This document shows, one piece after another, positions 8,542 through 16,702 of a DNA stretch of 64,000 nt. The DNA lies in the NCBI GenBank assembly GCA_963732695.1, contig CAVTAP010000025.1, positions 124,001 through 188,000 on the forward strand. Direction: 5' to 3'. The notes beneath the pieces were generated by a model. It did not search any database. It was not told the DNA's origin and worked only from the letters and a program-made list of their open reading frames with translations. Numbering within the stretch: position 1 is the stretch's first letter; the number at the start of each line of letters is the position of its first letter. Source of the stretch: CADEDH01 sp963732695. Its GTDB lineage: Bacteria > Actinomycetota > Acidimicrobiia > Acidimicrobiales > SZUA-35. The position numbers and the translations under genes are program-made.

Positions 8542-10878
8542 TCACTTGCGGCTCCGGCGCCGGGAGGGCAGGGGGCCGAACGGCAGGGCCTTGTCGGTGC
8601 CGCCGGGGGCCTTGGCCCAGCTCTCGATCAGCCAGCCCCGCTTGATGGCCAGCGACGCCAACCGGGTCTCGGGGTTGACGGCCACCGGGAAGCCGACGGC
8701 GTCGAGCAGGGGCAGGTCCGACGAGGAGTCGGCGTAGGCGACGGACTCGGCCAGGTCGAACCCGTTGGCGTCGGCGTAGTCCCGCAGGGCCTGGGCCCGG
8801 ACCTCGCCGGTGGGGGGCACGTTGAGCAGCTCGCCCGTGTAGCGGCCGCCCAGCTGCGACATCTCGGCGCAGATCACGTCGTCGAACAGCGGCCCGAGCG
8901 GTTTGACCACGATGTCGAGGGCGCCCGTGATCAGCAGGGTCTTGTGGCCGAGGCGGCGGTGCTCCCGGATCCGGCGCAGGGCCGCCGGGTAGGCCTTGGT
9001 CAGGATGTGGTCGGCCAGCAGGCCGGGGCCCAGCCGCTCCATCTCGGCCACCGAGGCGCCGTCGTACCGGCGGTAGAAGTGGCGCAGGAAGTCGGTCCGG
9101 TCCCGCCGGTCCAGGGCCAGCAGGGCCGGGGCCTCCATCACCGTCTTCGCCGTGAACAGGGCCCGCTCCCGGGGCGGGAGCCGGCGGGTGGCCAGCCAGG
9201 CGTAGCTGAACACCACGTTGGAGGCGATGATCGTGTTCTCCAGGTCGAACGCCACCAGCTGGCGCTTGGGGTCGAGCACCCGGTCCCGCAGCCGCTTGGT
9301 GCGGGCGTCGGGGTCGGACGCCTCGCTGCGGGTCTTGACCCGGGCGTGCTCCACCACCGACGGGAGGTGGACGCCGGTGACGTAGTGGTCCCAGTCGATC
9401 ACGGCCGGGTCGCAGCCGAAGGTGACGGCGTCGTCGGCCGGCAGGCCCTCGTGCAGCGCCACCAGGCGCTCCACCCCGTACAGGGCCTCGCACTCGGCGT
9501 AGGAGCCGTAGATGCGGACGTAGTCGAGGGCCCGCTCCACCTGCTCCTTGTTCTCCTCCAGCTGGGCGTTGAACAGGGCCTGGGGGCCCCGCAGGGGCAG
9601 GCGCTTGAGACCCTTGTCGGCCCAGTCGAGGTTGCGCTGGACCCGGGCCAGCTGGCGCTCCACCGCCCCCCGGCCGGGGAACGACCACTCCGGCACCGAG
9701 ATGGGCTGGCCCTTCTCGTCGTACAGCGGGTGGTCGCCGAACCAGGTGCTGGTCAGGTCGACCAGGCGCCGGTAGCGGAGCGGGTTGCGGGTGCCCGACG
9801 CCACCTGGGTGACGCCCACCGAGCCGTCGGGCTCGGGACCCTTGGCCGCCACGTTGACGATGGCCGCCACCACGAGATCCACCGGGATCACGTCGATCAC
9901 GCCCTCGGGCACGCCGGGAAATTCCTTCAGCAGGCCCCGGGCGTAGCTGATGATGATGGGCTCGGCCATGCGGAAGCCCTTGATCCAGCCCGGGAAGGGC
10001 TCGGACCAGCTCGACTCGATGATCGAGGGCCGCACGATAGACACCGGCACGTCGCCCCGGCTCTCCACCAGGGCCCGCTCGGCCAGGGCCTTGGTGTAGG
10101 CGTAGGCGTCGGGCCAGCCCAGCGAGGCGGCCCGGGCCCGGCCCGCCTCCACCAGCTGCTCGTCCACCCAGCGCTGGCGCAGCTGCTCGGTCTTCGCCGC
10201 CAGCAGGGGGGTGCCGGCGGCCCCCAGGTCCTGGCGGGCCTGGCGCCGGTACTGGCGGAGCCGCTCGGGGTCCCGGCTCTGGGCGTCGAAGTCGCCCTTG
10301 AACCGCCGGGCCGCCGTCACCTCGGCCCGCCAGTCGATCTCGATGTGGAACGGGCTGTCGCTGAGGAGTTGCTCGGGGGCGCTGCCCCGCCGGTTGCCGG
10401 CCACGTAGCAGGTCGACACGGCCACCAGGTGGGGGTTGGCGTCGAGCGACTGGAGGGTCTGCACGATCCGGGTGGGGCCGAGGAGGTTGACCTCCACCGC
10501 CTGGTCGATGGGGGCGTCGAAGCTGACGGTGGCGGCCGAGTGCATCACCAGGTCGCACCCGGCGATGAGCTCCCGGCCTTCGGCGTCGAGGCCGAGGCCG
10601 TCGGAGCTGATGTCGCCGGCGATCACCGTGACCCGGCGTTCGATCTCGGCCCAGAACGGGTCCTTGCCCCGATCGGCCAGCAGGCGGCTGAAGGCGTCGT
10701 TGCGGAAGATCTCGCGCCGGGCCCGCTCGGCCGGGCTCGACCGCTTTCCCGGCCGCACCAGCAGCACCAGCTCGCACTCGGGCACGGAGCGGATCAGCCG
10801 CTCCACCAGGGCGGTACCGAGGAAGCCGGTGGACCCGGTGATGGCGATCCGCTTGCCCGCCAGCTGCTCGGCGATCAT
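8542..10878 (-). CDS. Fatty-acyl-reductase-like SDR fused to HAD-IB phosphatase
   Basis: This is a 778-residue two-domain protein. Residues 1 to about 430 form an extended SDR of the fatty acyl-CoA reductase (male-sterility) type: the nucleotide site ITGSTGFLGTALVE, MHSAATVSFDAP, and the catalytic pair Y259/K263 in YAYTKALAE. After a linker, residues from about 535 form a HAD-IB domain: motif I FDLENTI (D545, but E547 where HAD phosphatases have the second Asp), motif II LLITGA, and motif IV DSSSD (D717/D721). The natural guess is reduction of an activated acyl chain plus phosphate chemistry on a lipid. ATG 10878 is the first start in frame. It heads the operon with the LarA-like and PlsC genes and faces a tetR. 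Confidence 0.85.
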   Translation of the reverse strand: MIAEQLAGKRIAITGSTGFLGTALVERLIRSVPECELVLLVRPGKRSSPAERARREIFRNDAFSRLLADRGKDPFWAEIERRVTVIAGDISSDGLGLDAEGRELIAGCDLVMHSAATVSFDAPIDQAVEVNLLGPTRIVQTLQSLDANPHLVAVSTCYVAGNRRGSAPEQLLSDSPFHIEIDWRAEVTAARRFKGDFDAQSRDPERLRQYRRQARQDLGAAGTPLLAAKTEQLRQRWVDEQLVEAGRARAASLGWPDAYAYTKALAERALVESRGDVPVSIVRPSIIESSWSEPFPGWIKGFRMAEPIIISYARGLLKEFPGVPEGVIDVIPVDLVVAAIVNVAAKGPEPDGSVGVTQVASGTRNPLRYRRLVDLTSTWFGDHPLYDEKGQPISVPEWSFPGRGAVERQLARVQRNLDWADKGLKRLPLRGPQALFNAQLEENKEQVERALDYVRIYGSYAECEALYGVERLVALHEGLPADDAVTFGCDPAVIDWDHYVTGVHLPSVVEHARVKTRSEASDPDARTKRLRDRVLDPKRQLVAFDLENTIIASNVVFSYAWLATRRLPPRERALFTAKTVMEAPALLALDRRDRTDFLRHFYRRYDGASVAEMERLGPGLLADHILTKAYPAALRRIREHRRLGHKTLLITGALDIVVKPLGPLFDDVICAEMSQLGGRYTGELLNVPPTGEVRAQALRDYADANGFDLAESVAYADSSSDLPLLDAVGFPVAVNPETRLASLAIKRGWLIESWAKAPGGTDKALPFGPLPSRRRSRK

Positions 10879-11011
10879 CGGGCGACGCCGCCCGTGCCGG
10901 CCGTCGTCGGTGCCGGGCGCATGAGGCTGGGCCCGTCGGGGCTGGGGGTCATGGTCACGAGGCGGATCCCTTTCACTGCCGGGCGAGCGTACCGACCATC
11001 CGGCGATTCCC

Positions 11012-11023
11012 TACCATTTGGTA
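11012..11023 (+). promoter_or_regulatory. Palindromic operator overlapping the tetR -10
   Basis: TACCATTTGGTA is a perfect inverted repeat with a two-base centre, one base before the GTG start of tetR. Its first half, TACCAT, fits the TANNNT -10 hexamer with 7 bases to the start, implying a leaderless mRNA. A repressor bound here would block its own promoter and could also reach the divergent acyl-reductase promoter in the same 146-base gap. Confidence 0.65.
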
Positions 11024-11024
11024 A

Positions 11025-11618
11025 GTGAGCGTAGGGACCACCAAGCATAGGGTCGTGGCGGTGGCGACGGTCGCCTTCGCCGACCGGGGTGTTGCCGGTA
11101 CCTCGCTCGACGATCTGGCCCGCCAGGTGGGCATGACCAAGCAGGCCATCCTCTACCACTTCGGCTCGAAGGACGGCCTGGTCACGGCGGTGCTGGAGCG
11201 GGGAGCGGGCGACCTGGTGGACGTGCTGGCGGCGGCCGGCGAGACGGCGGCCGCCGGCTGGGACCGGGTGGAGGCCACGGTGCGGGCGGCGTTCGGCCTG
11301 GCCGTGCGGCGCCCTGAGCTGGTGGGCCTGCTGCGGGAGCTGGGCCGGCTGGGCCCGGACCGGACGGGTCAGGTGGTGTCGCTGCTCCAGCCGATGATCG
11401 ACGCTGCCGTGGGCTCCCTCCAGACCGGGATGGACGACGGCCGCCTGCGTCGCTCCGACCCCCGCCTGGTGCTGGTCTCGGCCTACGCCATCGTCACCGG
11501 CGTGGTGGCCGACACCGGCGTGCTGCGGGCCGTGGGGCTGGAGCTGAACCTGAAGTTGGCCGTCGACCTGCGCCGGGCCGTGCTCGCCTTCCTCCGGGCC
11601 GCGCTGCTGCTGGAGTAG
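11025..11618 (+). CDS. TetR-family repressor, divergent to the lipid operon
   Basis: This is a 197-residue regulator. The N-terminal helix-turn-helix is clear: FADRGVAGTSLDDLARQVGM followed by TKQAILYHFGSKDGL, where YHFGSK is the TetR signature. The C-terminal region is the variable ligand and dimer domain, here Leu/Ala/Arg-rich. The GTG 11025 start sits directly after a 12-base palindrome that doubles as the -10, so autoregulation is very likely. Its divergent position to the acyl-reductase/LarA-like/PlsC operon suggests it controls that operon, with an acyl-CoA or lipid-like effector as an untested guess. Confidence 0.9.
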   Translation: MSVGTTKHRVVAVATVAFADRGVAGTSLDDLARQVGMTKQAILYHFGSKDGLVTAVLERGAGDLVDVLAAAGETAAAGWDRVEATVRAAFGLAVRRPELVGLLRELGRLGPDRTGQVVSLLQPMIDAAVGSLQTGMDDGRLRRSDPRLVLVSAYAIVTGVVADTGVLRAVGLELNLKLAVDLRRAVLAFLRAALLLE

Positions 11619-11656
11619 CCTCACGGGGTGGTGTCGGGCCGGCATTTCGCGCATCT

Positions 11657-11713
11657 GGCCGAACCGTGTCACCTTGTGCCGGCCAGGGCGGCATTTCTTC
11701 ACAAGGTTCGGCC
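11657..11713. repeat. Extragenic palindrome between tetR and the TPM gene
   Basis: GGCCGAACC (11657-11665) pairs with GGTTCGGCC (11705-11713). An inner pair CCTTGTG (11672-11678) and CACAAGG (11700-11706) offers an alternative fold. The sequence GCATTTC (GAAATGC on the other strand) occurs twice around it, at 11642 and 11691. It follows the tetR stop by 38 bases and may act as a terminator, but it resembles other CCGAAC-type palindromes in the window. Confidence 0.65.
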
Positions 11714-11797
11714 GGGTGGGGTCGGGTGAGGCCCGGCGAGGGTGGGGTGGGTCAGGTGCGCGGGTTTCGTCACCGGGGGTGATTAGCGTTGAGCGCC

Positions 11798-14089
11798 GTG
11801 CAGCTCCGACGTCGTGCCACAGCTCTGGCCCACCTGGTCGTTTCTCTCGCCCTCATCGGGGCCGGGAGCGCCGGGCTGGGGGTCGTCCCGGCCGGAGCCC
11901 AGGGCAGCGACCCGGCCCGCTGCGACGCCGTGGTGGTCGACACCAGCGGCGAGCTCGACACCGCGGCGGTGGAGCGGGCGGCGGCGGCCGAGACCCGGGC
12001 CACGGTGGTGGTGCGGGGCTTCGACTCGGCCCCTGGGGGCGATCTCCTGGCCGCCATCGACGACCTGGTGGCGTCGTGCTTCAGCGACGCCAACGGCGTG
12101 ATCCAGCCCACCGATCTGGCCCTGATCTCGTTCTCGGTCCAGGACCGCCAGAGCGATGTGCTGCTGGGCCGTTCGCTGCCCCCCGACCCGGCGTCGTCCG
12201 ACGTGCGCGACGCCATGGGCGACCAGTTCCGCCAGGGCGACTTCACCGGCGGCGTCGAGGACGCCATCGCCGAGCTGACCAACCAGATCAACGCCGACAG
12301 CCCGGCCCTGCCGGCCGATGGCGGTTCCGGCTCCACCGGGGCCGGGTCGGAGGCGGGAACCGACACCACGTCGTCCACCGACGGCAACGGCGCCCTGGTG
12401 GCCGGCGGAGTGCTGGGCGGCGCGGCCGTGCTGGGGGCCGGCGGCGCCACCACCGTGCTGGTGCGCCGGCGGCGCCGGCTCAACGAGCAGCGCCAGGCGG
12501 TGGCCGCCGCCCTGGCCGAGCCGAGGAGCCGGGTGGGGGTGTTGCGGGAGCGGAGCCAGCGGGTGGAGGCCCAGGCCGACCTGTGGGCCCGAACGTCGGC
12601 CGGTCGCACGCTCGACGTGCTGGAGGACCAGCGGCGCCGGGTCCGCTCGGCCCTGGCCGATACCGAGCGGGGGGCCGCCCTGCTGAGCCAGGCCACCCCC
12701 CAGGGGGTGGAATCGGCCACCGCCATCCAGCTGGCCGACGCCCGTGACCGGCTGAGCACCCTCGGCACCTACCTGGAGGCCAACCAGCAGGCGCTCGATG
12801 CGCTGGTGGCGTTGGGGGCCCGCCTGGACCATCTCCGGGTGGCCCTGCCCGAGAAGCGGGCCCTGCTCACCTCGGAGCTGGGGGAAGCCCAGGTGCTGGC
12901 CGACCAGCGTCGGGGTGAGGGATGGCAGGTGGACGAGCCGGCCGCCACGCTGGCCGACGTGGGATCAACGCTGGCCGGGCTCGACCTCGACGACCTGGCC
13001 CTCGACCTGCTGTCGCTGTCGGAACGGATCGAGGCGACCGAGGCCTCGCTGTTCGCCGCCACCCACGACCTGCGCAGCCTTCCCGACCGTCCCGGCTCGA
13101 TCGCCGCCTGGCGCAACGAGCAGCTGGCGGCGGCGGCCATGGAAGAGAAGCGGGCCAACGAGGCGGCGGCCCGCCTGGCCCAGATCGCCCCCTTGCACGC
13201 CACCGAGAGCTGGGAGTGGGCGGCCCACCATCCCGACGAGGCCCTGGCCCGGTTGCGGGCGGCGGCCGAGAAGGCCGATGCGGCGTCGGCCCTGGCCGGC
13301 GATCAGCAGCGCTTCGACGAGGCCGGGCGGGGGATGGAAGCCGCCGGGCTGGAGCTGATGGCGGCCGACGAGCTGCTCGACCAGGTCGACGACCTGCTGG
13401 TGGACCTGGAGCGGGCCCGGGAGCAGGCGCCGGCCATGGTGGCCGAGTCCCGCCGGGTGGAGGGCGAGCTGGCCCGCTACGTGCAGCAGTTCGCCGCCGA
13501 CCTGGGGCCCGATCTGGCGGCCAGCCCGGCCCGGGTCGACGCCGCCATCGACGGCCTGGAGGCCGAGCTGGCTACGCCCCGGCCCAACCATCTGCGGGTG
13601 GCCCAGACGGCCGACCGGATGAACCGGGAGATCGACGGGCTGCTGGCGAGCGCCCGCCAGCAGCACGAGCACATGGAAGCACTGCGGCGGCAGGCCGAAC
13701 GGGAGGTGGCCCGGGCCCAGGGGGCGATCAGCCGGGCCCGCCAGGCCATCGGGTGGCAGATCTTCGACGGGAGCGACGGCGACGAGCTCGATCTCCTGGA
13801 ACAGCGGCTGGGTGAGCTGCCGGCCGACCCCGAGGCCCGGTTCCGGGAGGCCGACTCGATCGCCGATGCCGCCCTGGCCGTGCAGGAGCGGGCCATCGCC
13901 CGCCGCCGACGTCAGAGCAACTGGATCGTGGTGGGCTCGGGCAGCGGCGGCTGGAGCAGCTCGGGCGGCCACCATCACGCCGGCGGCGGCCGATCATTCG
14001 GCGGCGGGGGCGGCGGGGGCCGCTCGTTCGGCGGCGGAGGCGGAGGCGGCCACTCCTTCGGCGGCGGACGCTCGAGCGGGGGCTGGTGA
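11798..14089 (+). CDS. TPM-domain membrane coiled-coil protein with Gly-rich tail
   Basis: This protein of about 763 residues has a signal peptide ending at VVPAGAQG and a TPM-type domain (TPM_phosphatase, YgcG-like) over residues about 40-150. A membrane segment follows (ALVAGGVLGGAAVLGAGGA) with an RRRRR stop-transfer. About 450 residues of Glu/Arg/Ala/Leu heptad-like coiled coil come next, then a tail of GGGRSFGGGGGGGRSF repeats ending SSGGW. The topology puts the TPM domain outside and the coiled coil inside. GTG 11798 is preferred because TAGCGT at 11784-11789 lies 8 bases upstream (leaderless); a TTG at 11789 is the alternative. TPM domains are linked to membrane protein turnover and phosphatase-like chemistry; the role of this long form is unknown. 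Confidence 0.8.
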   Translation: MQLRRRATALAHLVVSLALIGAGSAGLGVVPAGAQGSDPARCDAVVVDTSGELDTAAVERAAAAETRATVVVRGFDSAPGGDLLAAIDDLVASCFSDANGVIQPTDLALISFSVQDRQSDVLLGRSLPPDPASSDVRDAMGDQFRQGDFTGGVEDAIAELTNQINADSPALPADGGSGSTGAGSEAGTDTTSSTDGNGALVAGGVLGGAAVLGAGGATTVLVRRRRRLNEQRQAVAAALAEPRSRVGVLRERSQRVEAQADLWARTSAGRTLDVLEDQRRRVRSALADTERGAALLSQATPQGVESATAIQLADARDRLSTLGTYLEANQQALDALVALGARLDHLRVALPEKRALLTSELGEAQVLADQRRGEGWQVDEPAATLADVGSTLAGLDLDDLALDLLSLSERIEATEASLFAATHDLRSLPDRPGSIAAWRNEQLAAAAMEEKRANEAAARLAQIAPLHATESWEWAAHHPDEALARLRAAAEKADAASALAGDQQRFDEAGRGMEAAGLELMAADELLDQVDDLLVDLERAREQAPAMVAESRRVEGELARYVQQFAADLGPDLAASPARVDAAIDGLEAELATPRPNHLRVAQTADRMNREIDGLLASARQQHEHMEALRRQAEREVARAQGAISRARQAIGWQIFDGSDGDELDLLEQRLGELPADPEARFREADSIADAALAVQERAIARRRRQSNWIVVGSGSGGWSSSGGHHHAGGGRSFGGGGGGGRSFGGGGGGGHSFGGGRSSGGW

Positions 14090-14102
14090 GCCGGCGGCTC
14101 AC
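14086..14102. terminator. Hairpin between convergent TPM and ddl genes
   Basis: GTGAGCCGGCGGCTCAC is a perfect 7-bp stem with a 3-base loop. It contains the TGA stop of the TPM gene and ends 8 bases before the ddl stop. With only 21 bases between the genes, it is the obvious shared terminator, though without a U-tract. Confidence 0.6.
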
Positions 14103-14110
14103 CTACCAGG

Positions 14111-15238
14111 TCAGTGGGTCGTGACGCGTTTGGCGGCGCGCCGGTCGTGGCGCTCGATGGCCAGCTCCACCAGGCGGTCGATCAGCTGGGCGTAGGGCAG
14201 ACCCGACGCCTCCCACATCTTGGGGTACATCGAGATCGGGGTGAACCCGGGGATGGTGTTCACCTCGTTGAGCAGCGCCCCCCGGCCGTTCTCCTCGTAG
14301 AAGAAGTCGACCCGGGCCATGCCCTCGATCCGTAGCGCCCGGTACACGGTGGCCGCCAGCGCCTGCAGTTCCTCGGTGACCCCCGGCGGGAGCTGGGCCG
14401 GGATGATGAGCTGGGCGTTGCCGTCGAGGTACTTGTCCTCGTAGTCGTAGAACTCGGCCCCGGCCACGATCTCGCCCGGCACCGACACCTCGGGCTCCAG
14501 GTTGCCCAGCACCGACAGCTCGATCTCCCGGCCGGTGATCGCTTCCTCGATCACCACCAGCTCGTCGTAGACCAGGGCCTTCTGGATGGCGGCCGACAGC
14601 TCGGTCTCGGTGGTGGCCTTGCTCACCCCCACCGACGAGCCCATGTTGGCCGGCTTCACGAACACCGGCAGGCCGAGCTGGTCGGCCACCTCCTTCATGA
14701 CCGCCTTCGGGTCGGCGGCGATGTCGTGCTCCCGGAACCACAGCCAGCGGGCCTGGGGAATGCCGTGGGCGGAGGCCACGGTCTTGGCCATCGCCTTGTC
14801 CATGGCCACGGCCGAGCCGAGCACGCCGGCCCCCACGTAGGGCACGTTGGCCAGGTCGAGCATCCCCTGGACGGTGCCGTCTTCGCCCATCGGGCCGTGC
14901 AGGAGAGGGAGCACGACGGTGCGGACGGCCCGGGACGGGGCCGCCACCAGCGCCGTGAGCTCGGTTGACGGGCCCGACGGGCTGAGCGACGGGGGCAGGT
15001 GGCGGGCTCCCTGGGCCAGGGCGGCCATGGCTTCGTCGGCCCGCACGAAGGTGCCGTCGCGGGTGATGCCCACGGCCTCGATCTCGTAGCGGGCGGGGTC
15101 GACCGCCGCCAGCACCTGGGCCGCCGTGGTGCACGACACATCGTGCTCGGCCGACATACCGCCGAACAGCACGATCAGCCGGATGGTTTCGCCCGCGGGC
15201 GGGACGGGGGCGGGGGAGGGCGACGACGGTGAGACCAC
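14111..15238 (-). CDS. ddl: D-alanine--D-alanine ligase
   Basis: This 375-residue ATP-grasp enzyme joins two D-alanines for the peptidoglycan stem peptide. Family landmarks in order are LIVLFGGMSAEHDVS, LLHGPMGEDGTVQGML, VFVKPANMGSSVGVSKA (the ATP-grasp glycine loop), ELSVLGN, YDYEDKYLDGNAQLIIPA (the omega loop), and DFFYEENGRGALLNEVNTIP (metal ligands E and N), then GFTPISMYPKMW. The GTG 15238 start fits because TACTGT at 15247-15252 lies 8 bases upstream on this strand, a leaderless promoter. It diverges from murF, which uses its product, across a 51-base gap, so the two cell-wall genes probably share a control region. Confidence 0.95.
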   Translation of the reverse strand: MVSPSSPSPAPVPPAGETIRLIVLFGGMSAEHDVSCTTAAQVLAAVDPARYEIEAVGITRDGTFVRADEAMAALAQGARHLPPSLSPSGPSTELTALVAAPSRAVRTVVLPLLHGPMGEDGTVQGMLDLANVPYVGAGVLGSAVAMDKAMAKTVASAHGIPQARWLWFREHDIAADPKAVMKEVADQLGLPVFVKPANMGSSVGVSKATTETELSAAIQKALVYDELVVIEEAITGREIELSVLGNLEPEVSVPGEIVAGAEFYDYEDKYLDGNAQLIIPAQLPPGVTEELQALAATVYRALRIEGMARVDFFYEENGRGALLNEVNTIPGFTPISMYPKMWEASGLPYAQLIDRLVELAIERHDRRAAKRVTTH

Positions 15239-15289
15239 GACCGCCAACAGTAATCGCAACCGCACCCGGAATCGGCTACACCAACCCAG

Positions 15290-16702
15290 GTGCACTTCCA
15301 CGCCAGCGACCTCGCCCGCCGCCTCAACGGGGACCTGTCGGGCCCCGAACGCGAGGTGGCGGGGGTGTCGATCGACAGTCGCACGGTGGCCCGCGGCAAC
15401 CTGTTCGTGCCCCTGGTGGTCGAGCGCGACGGCCACGCCTACGTGCCGGCCGCCCTGGAGGCCGGGGCCGGGGCCTACCTGAGCTCGGTCGGCCGGTTGG
15501 ACGGCACCGCCGCCGACTCGACGGCGATCCTGGTGGCCGACACGGCCGAGGCCCTGGCCGGGATCGGCCGGATCGCCCGGGAACGGTTGGAGGGCGGGGC
15601 GGTGGTGGGAGTCACCGGCAGCGTGGGGAAGACGTCGATGAAGGACCTGGCCCTCGCCGCCTGCGCCGGGGCCAAAGCCACCCACGCCAGCGAGAAGTCG
15701 TTCAACAACGAGCTGGGGGTCCCGCTCACCCTGGCCAACGCCCCCGAGGGCACCGAGGTGGCGATCGTGGAGATGGGAGCCCGGGGCAAGGGGCACATCG
15801 CCCTGCTGTGCGGTATCGCCCGGCCCACGGTCGGCATCGTCACCGCCGTGGCCCTGGCCCACTCCGAGCTGTTCGGCTCGATCGAGGGGGTGGCCGAGGC
15901 CAAGGGTGAGCTGGTGGAGGCCCTACCGGCCGCCGGGGTGGCCGTGCTCAACGCCGAGGACGAGCGGGTGGCGGCCATGGCCGGGCGCACGGCGGCCCGG
16001 GTGGTCACCTACGGCCGCACCCGGGGCGACGTCCGGGCCACCGGGATCGTGCTCGACGACCTGCTGCGGCCCCGGTTCACGATCGAGTGTGACGCCGGGC
16101 GGGCCGAGGTGGCCCTCGACGTGCGGGGCGCCCACATGGCGTTGAACGCCGCCGGGGCGGTGGCCGCCGCGCTGGCCGTGGGGGTGCCGCTGGAGGCGGC
16201 GGCCGCCGGGCTGGCGGCGGCCCGCCTGTCGCCGTGGCGGATGGATGTGATCCGGGCCTCCGATGGCGTGGTGGTGGTCAACGACGCCTACAACGCCAAC
16301 CCCACATCGATGCGGGCGGCATTGGAGGCCCTGGCCGCCCTGCCCCGATCGGGCGCCGCAGGTGGCGGCGCCGGTGGAGCCGGTGGCGGTGGGCGCCGGG
16401 TGGCGGTGCTGGGCCTGATGGCCGAGCTGGGCCCCGAGGGCCCGGCCGAGCACGCCGCCGTGGCCGCCGAGGCGGCCCGGGCCGGGGTGACGGTGGTGGC
16501 GGTGGCGGCACCGGCCTACGGCGACGGGGCCATCCACGTGCCCGATCGGGCAGCGGCGGCCGCCGCCATCGGCCCGCTGACGGCAGGCGACGCCGTGCTG
16601 GTCAAGGGCAGCCGGGTGGCCGGCCTCGAGGTGCTGGCGGCCGAGCTGGTGGCCGCCCACGGCGGCCCGGCCAGCGCGGGCGGGCCGGAGCCGGTTCGAT
16701 GA
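15290..16702 (+). CDS. murF: UDP-MurNAc-tripeptide--D-Ala-D-Ala ligase
   Basis: This 470-residue Mur ligase adds D-Ala-D-Ala to the UDP-MurNAc tripeptide in the cytoplasm, the last soluble step of the peptidoglycan monomer. It shows VSIDSRTVARGNLFVPL at the N-terminus, the ATP loop GVTGSVGKTSMKDL, the MurF-typical SFNNELGVPLTLA, then VEMGARGKGHI and VNDAYNANPTSMRAALEAL. A Gly-rich insertion (GAAGGGAGGAGGGG) near residue 355 is a likely loop. The start is GTG 15290. It is divergent from ddl and overlaps the next gene by ATGA, so it is translationally coupled to menA. Confidence 0.95.
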   Translation: MHFHASDLARRLNGDLSGPEREVAGVSIDSRTVARGNLFVPLVVERDGHAYVPAALEAGAGAYLSSVGRLDGTAADSTAILVADTAEALAGIGRIARERLEGGAVVGVTGSVGKTSMKDLALAACAGAKATHASEKSFNNELGVPLTLANAPEGTEVAIVEMGARGKGHIALLCGIARPTVGIVTAVALAHSELFGSIEGVAEAKGELVEALPAAGVAVLNAEDERVAAMAGRTAARVVTYGRTRGDVRATGIVLDDLLRPRFTIECDAGRAEVALDVRGAHMALNAAGAVAAALAVGVPLEAAAAGLAAARLSPWRMDVIRASDGVVVVNDAYNANPTSMRAALEALAALPRSGAAGGGAGGAGGGGRRVAVLGLMAELGPEGPAEHAAVAAEAARAGVTVVAVAAPAYGDGAIHVPDRAAAAAAIGPLTAGDAVLVKGSRVAGLEVLAAELVAAHGGPASAGGPEPVR

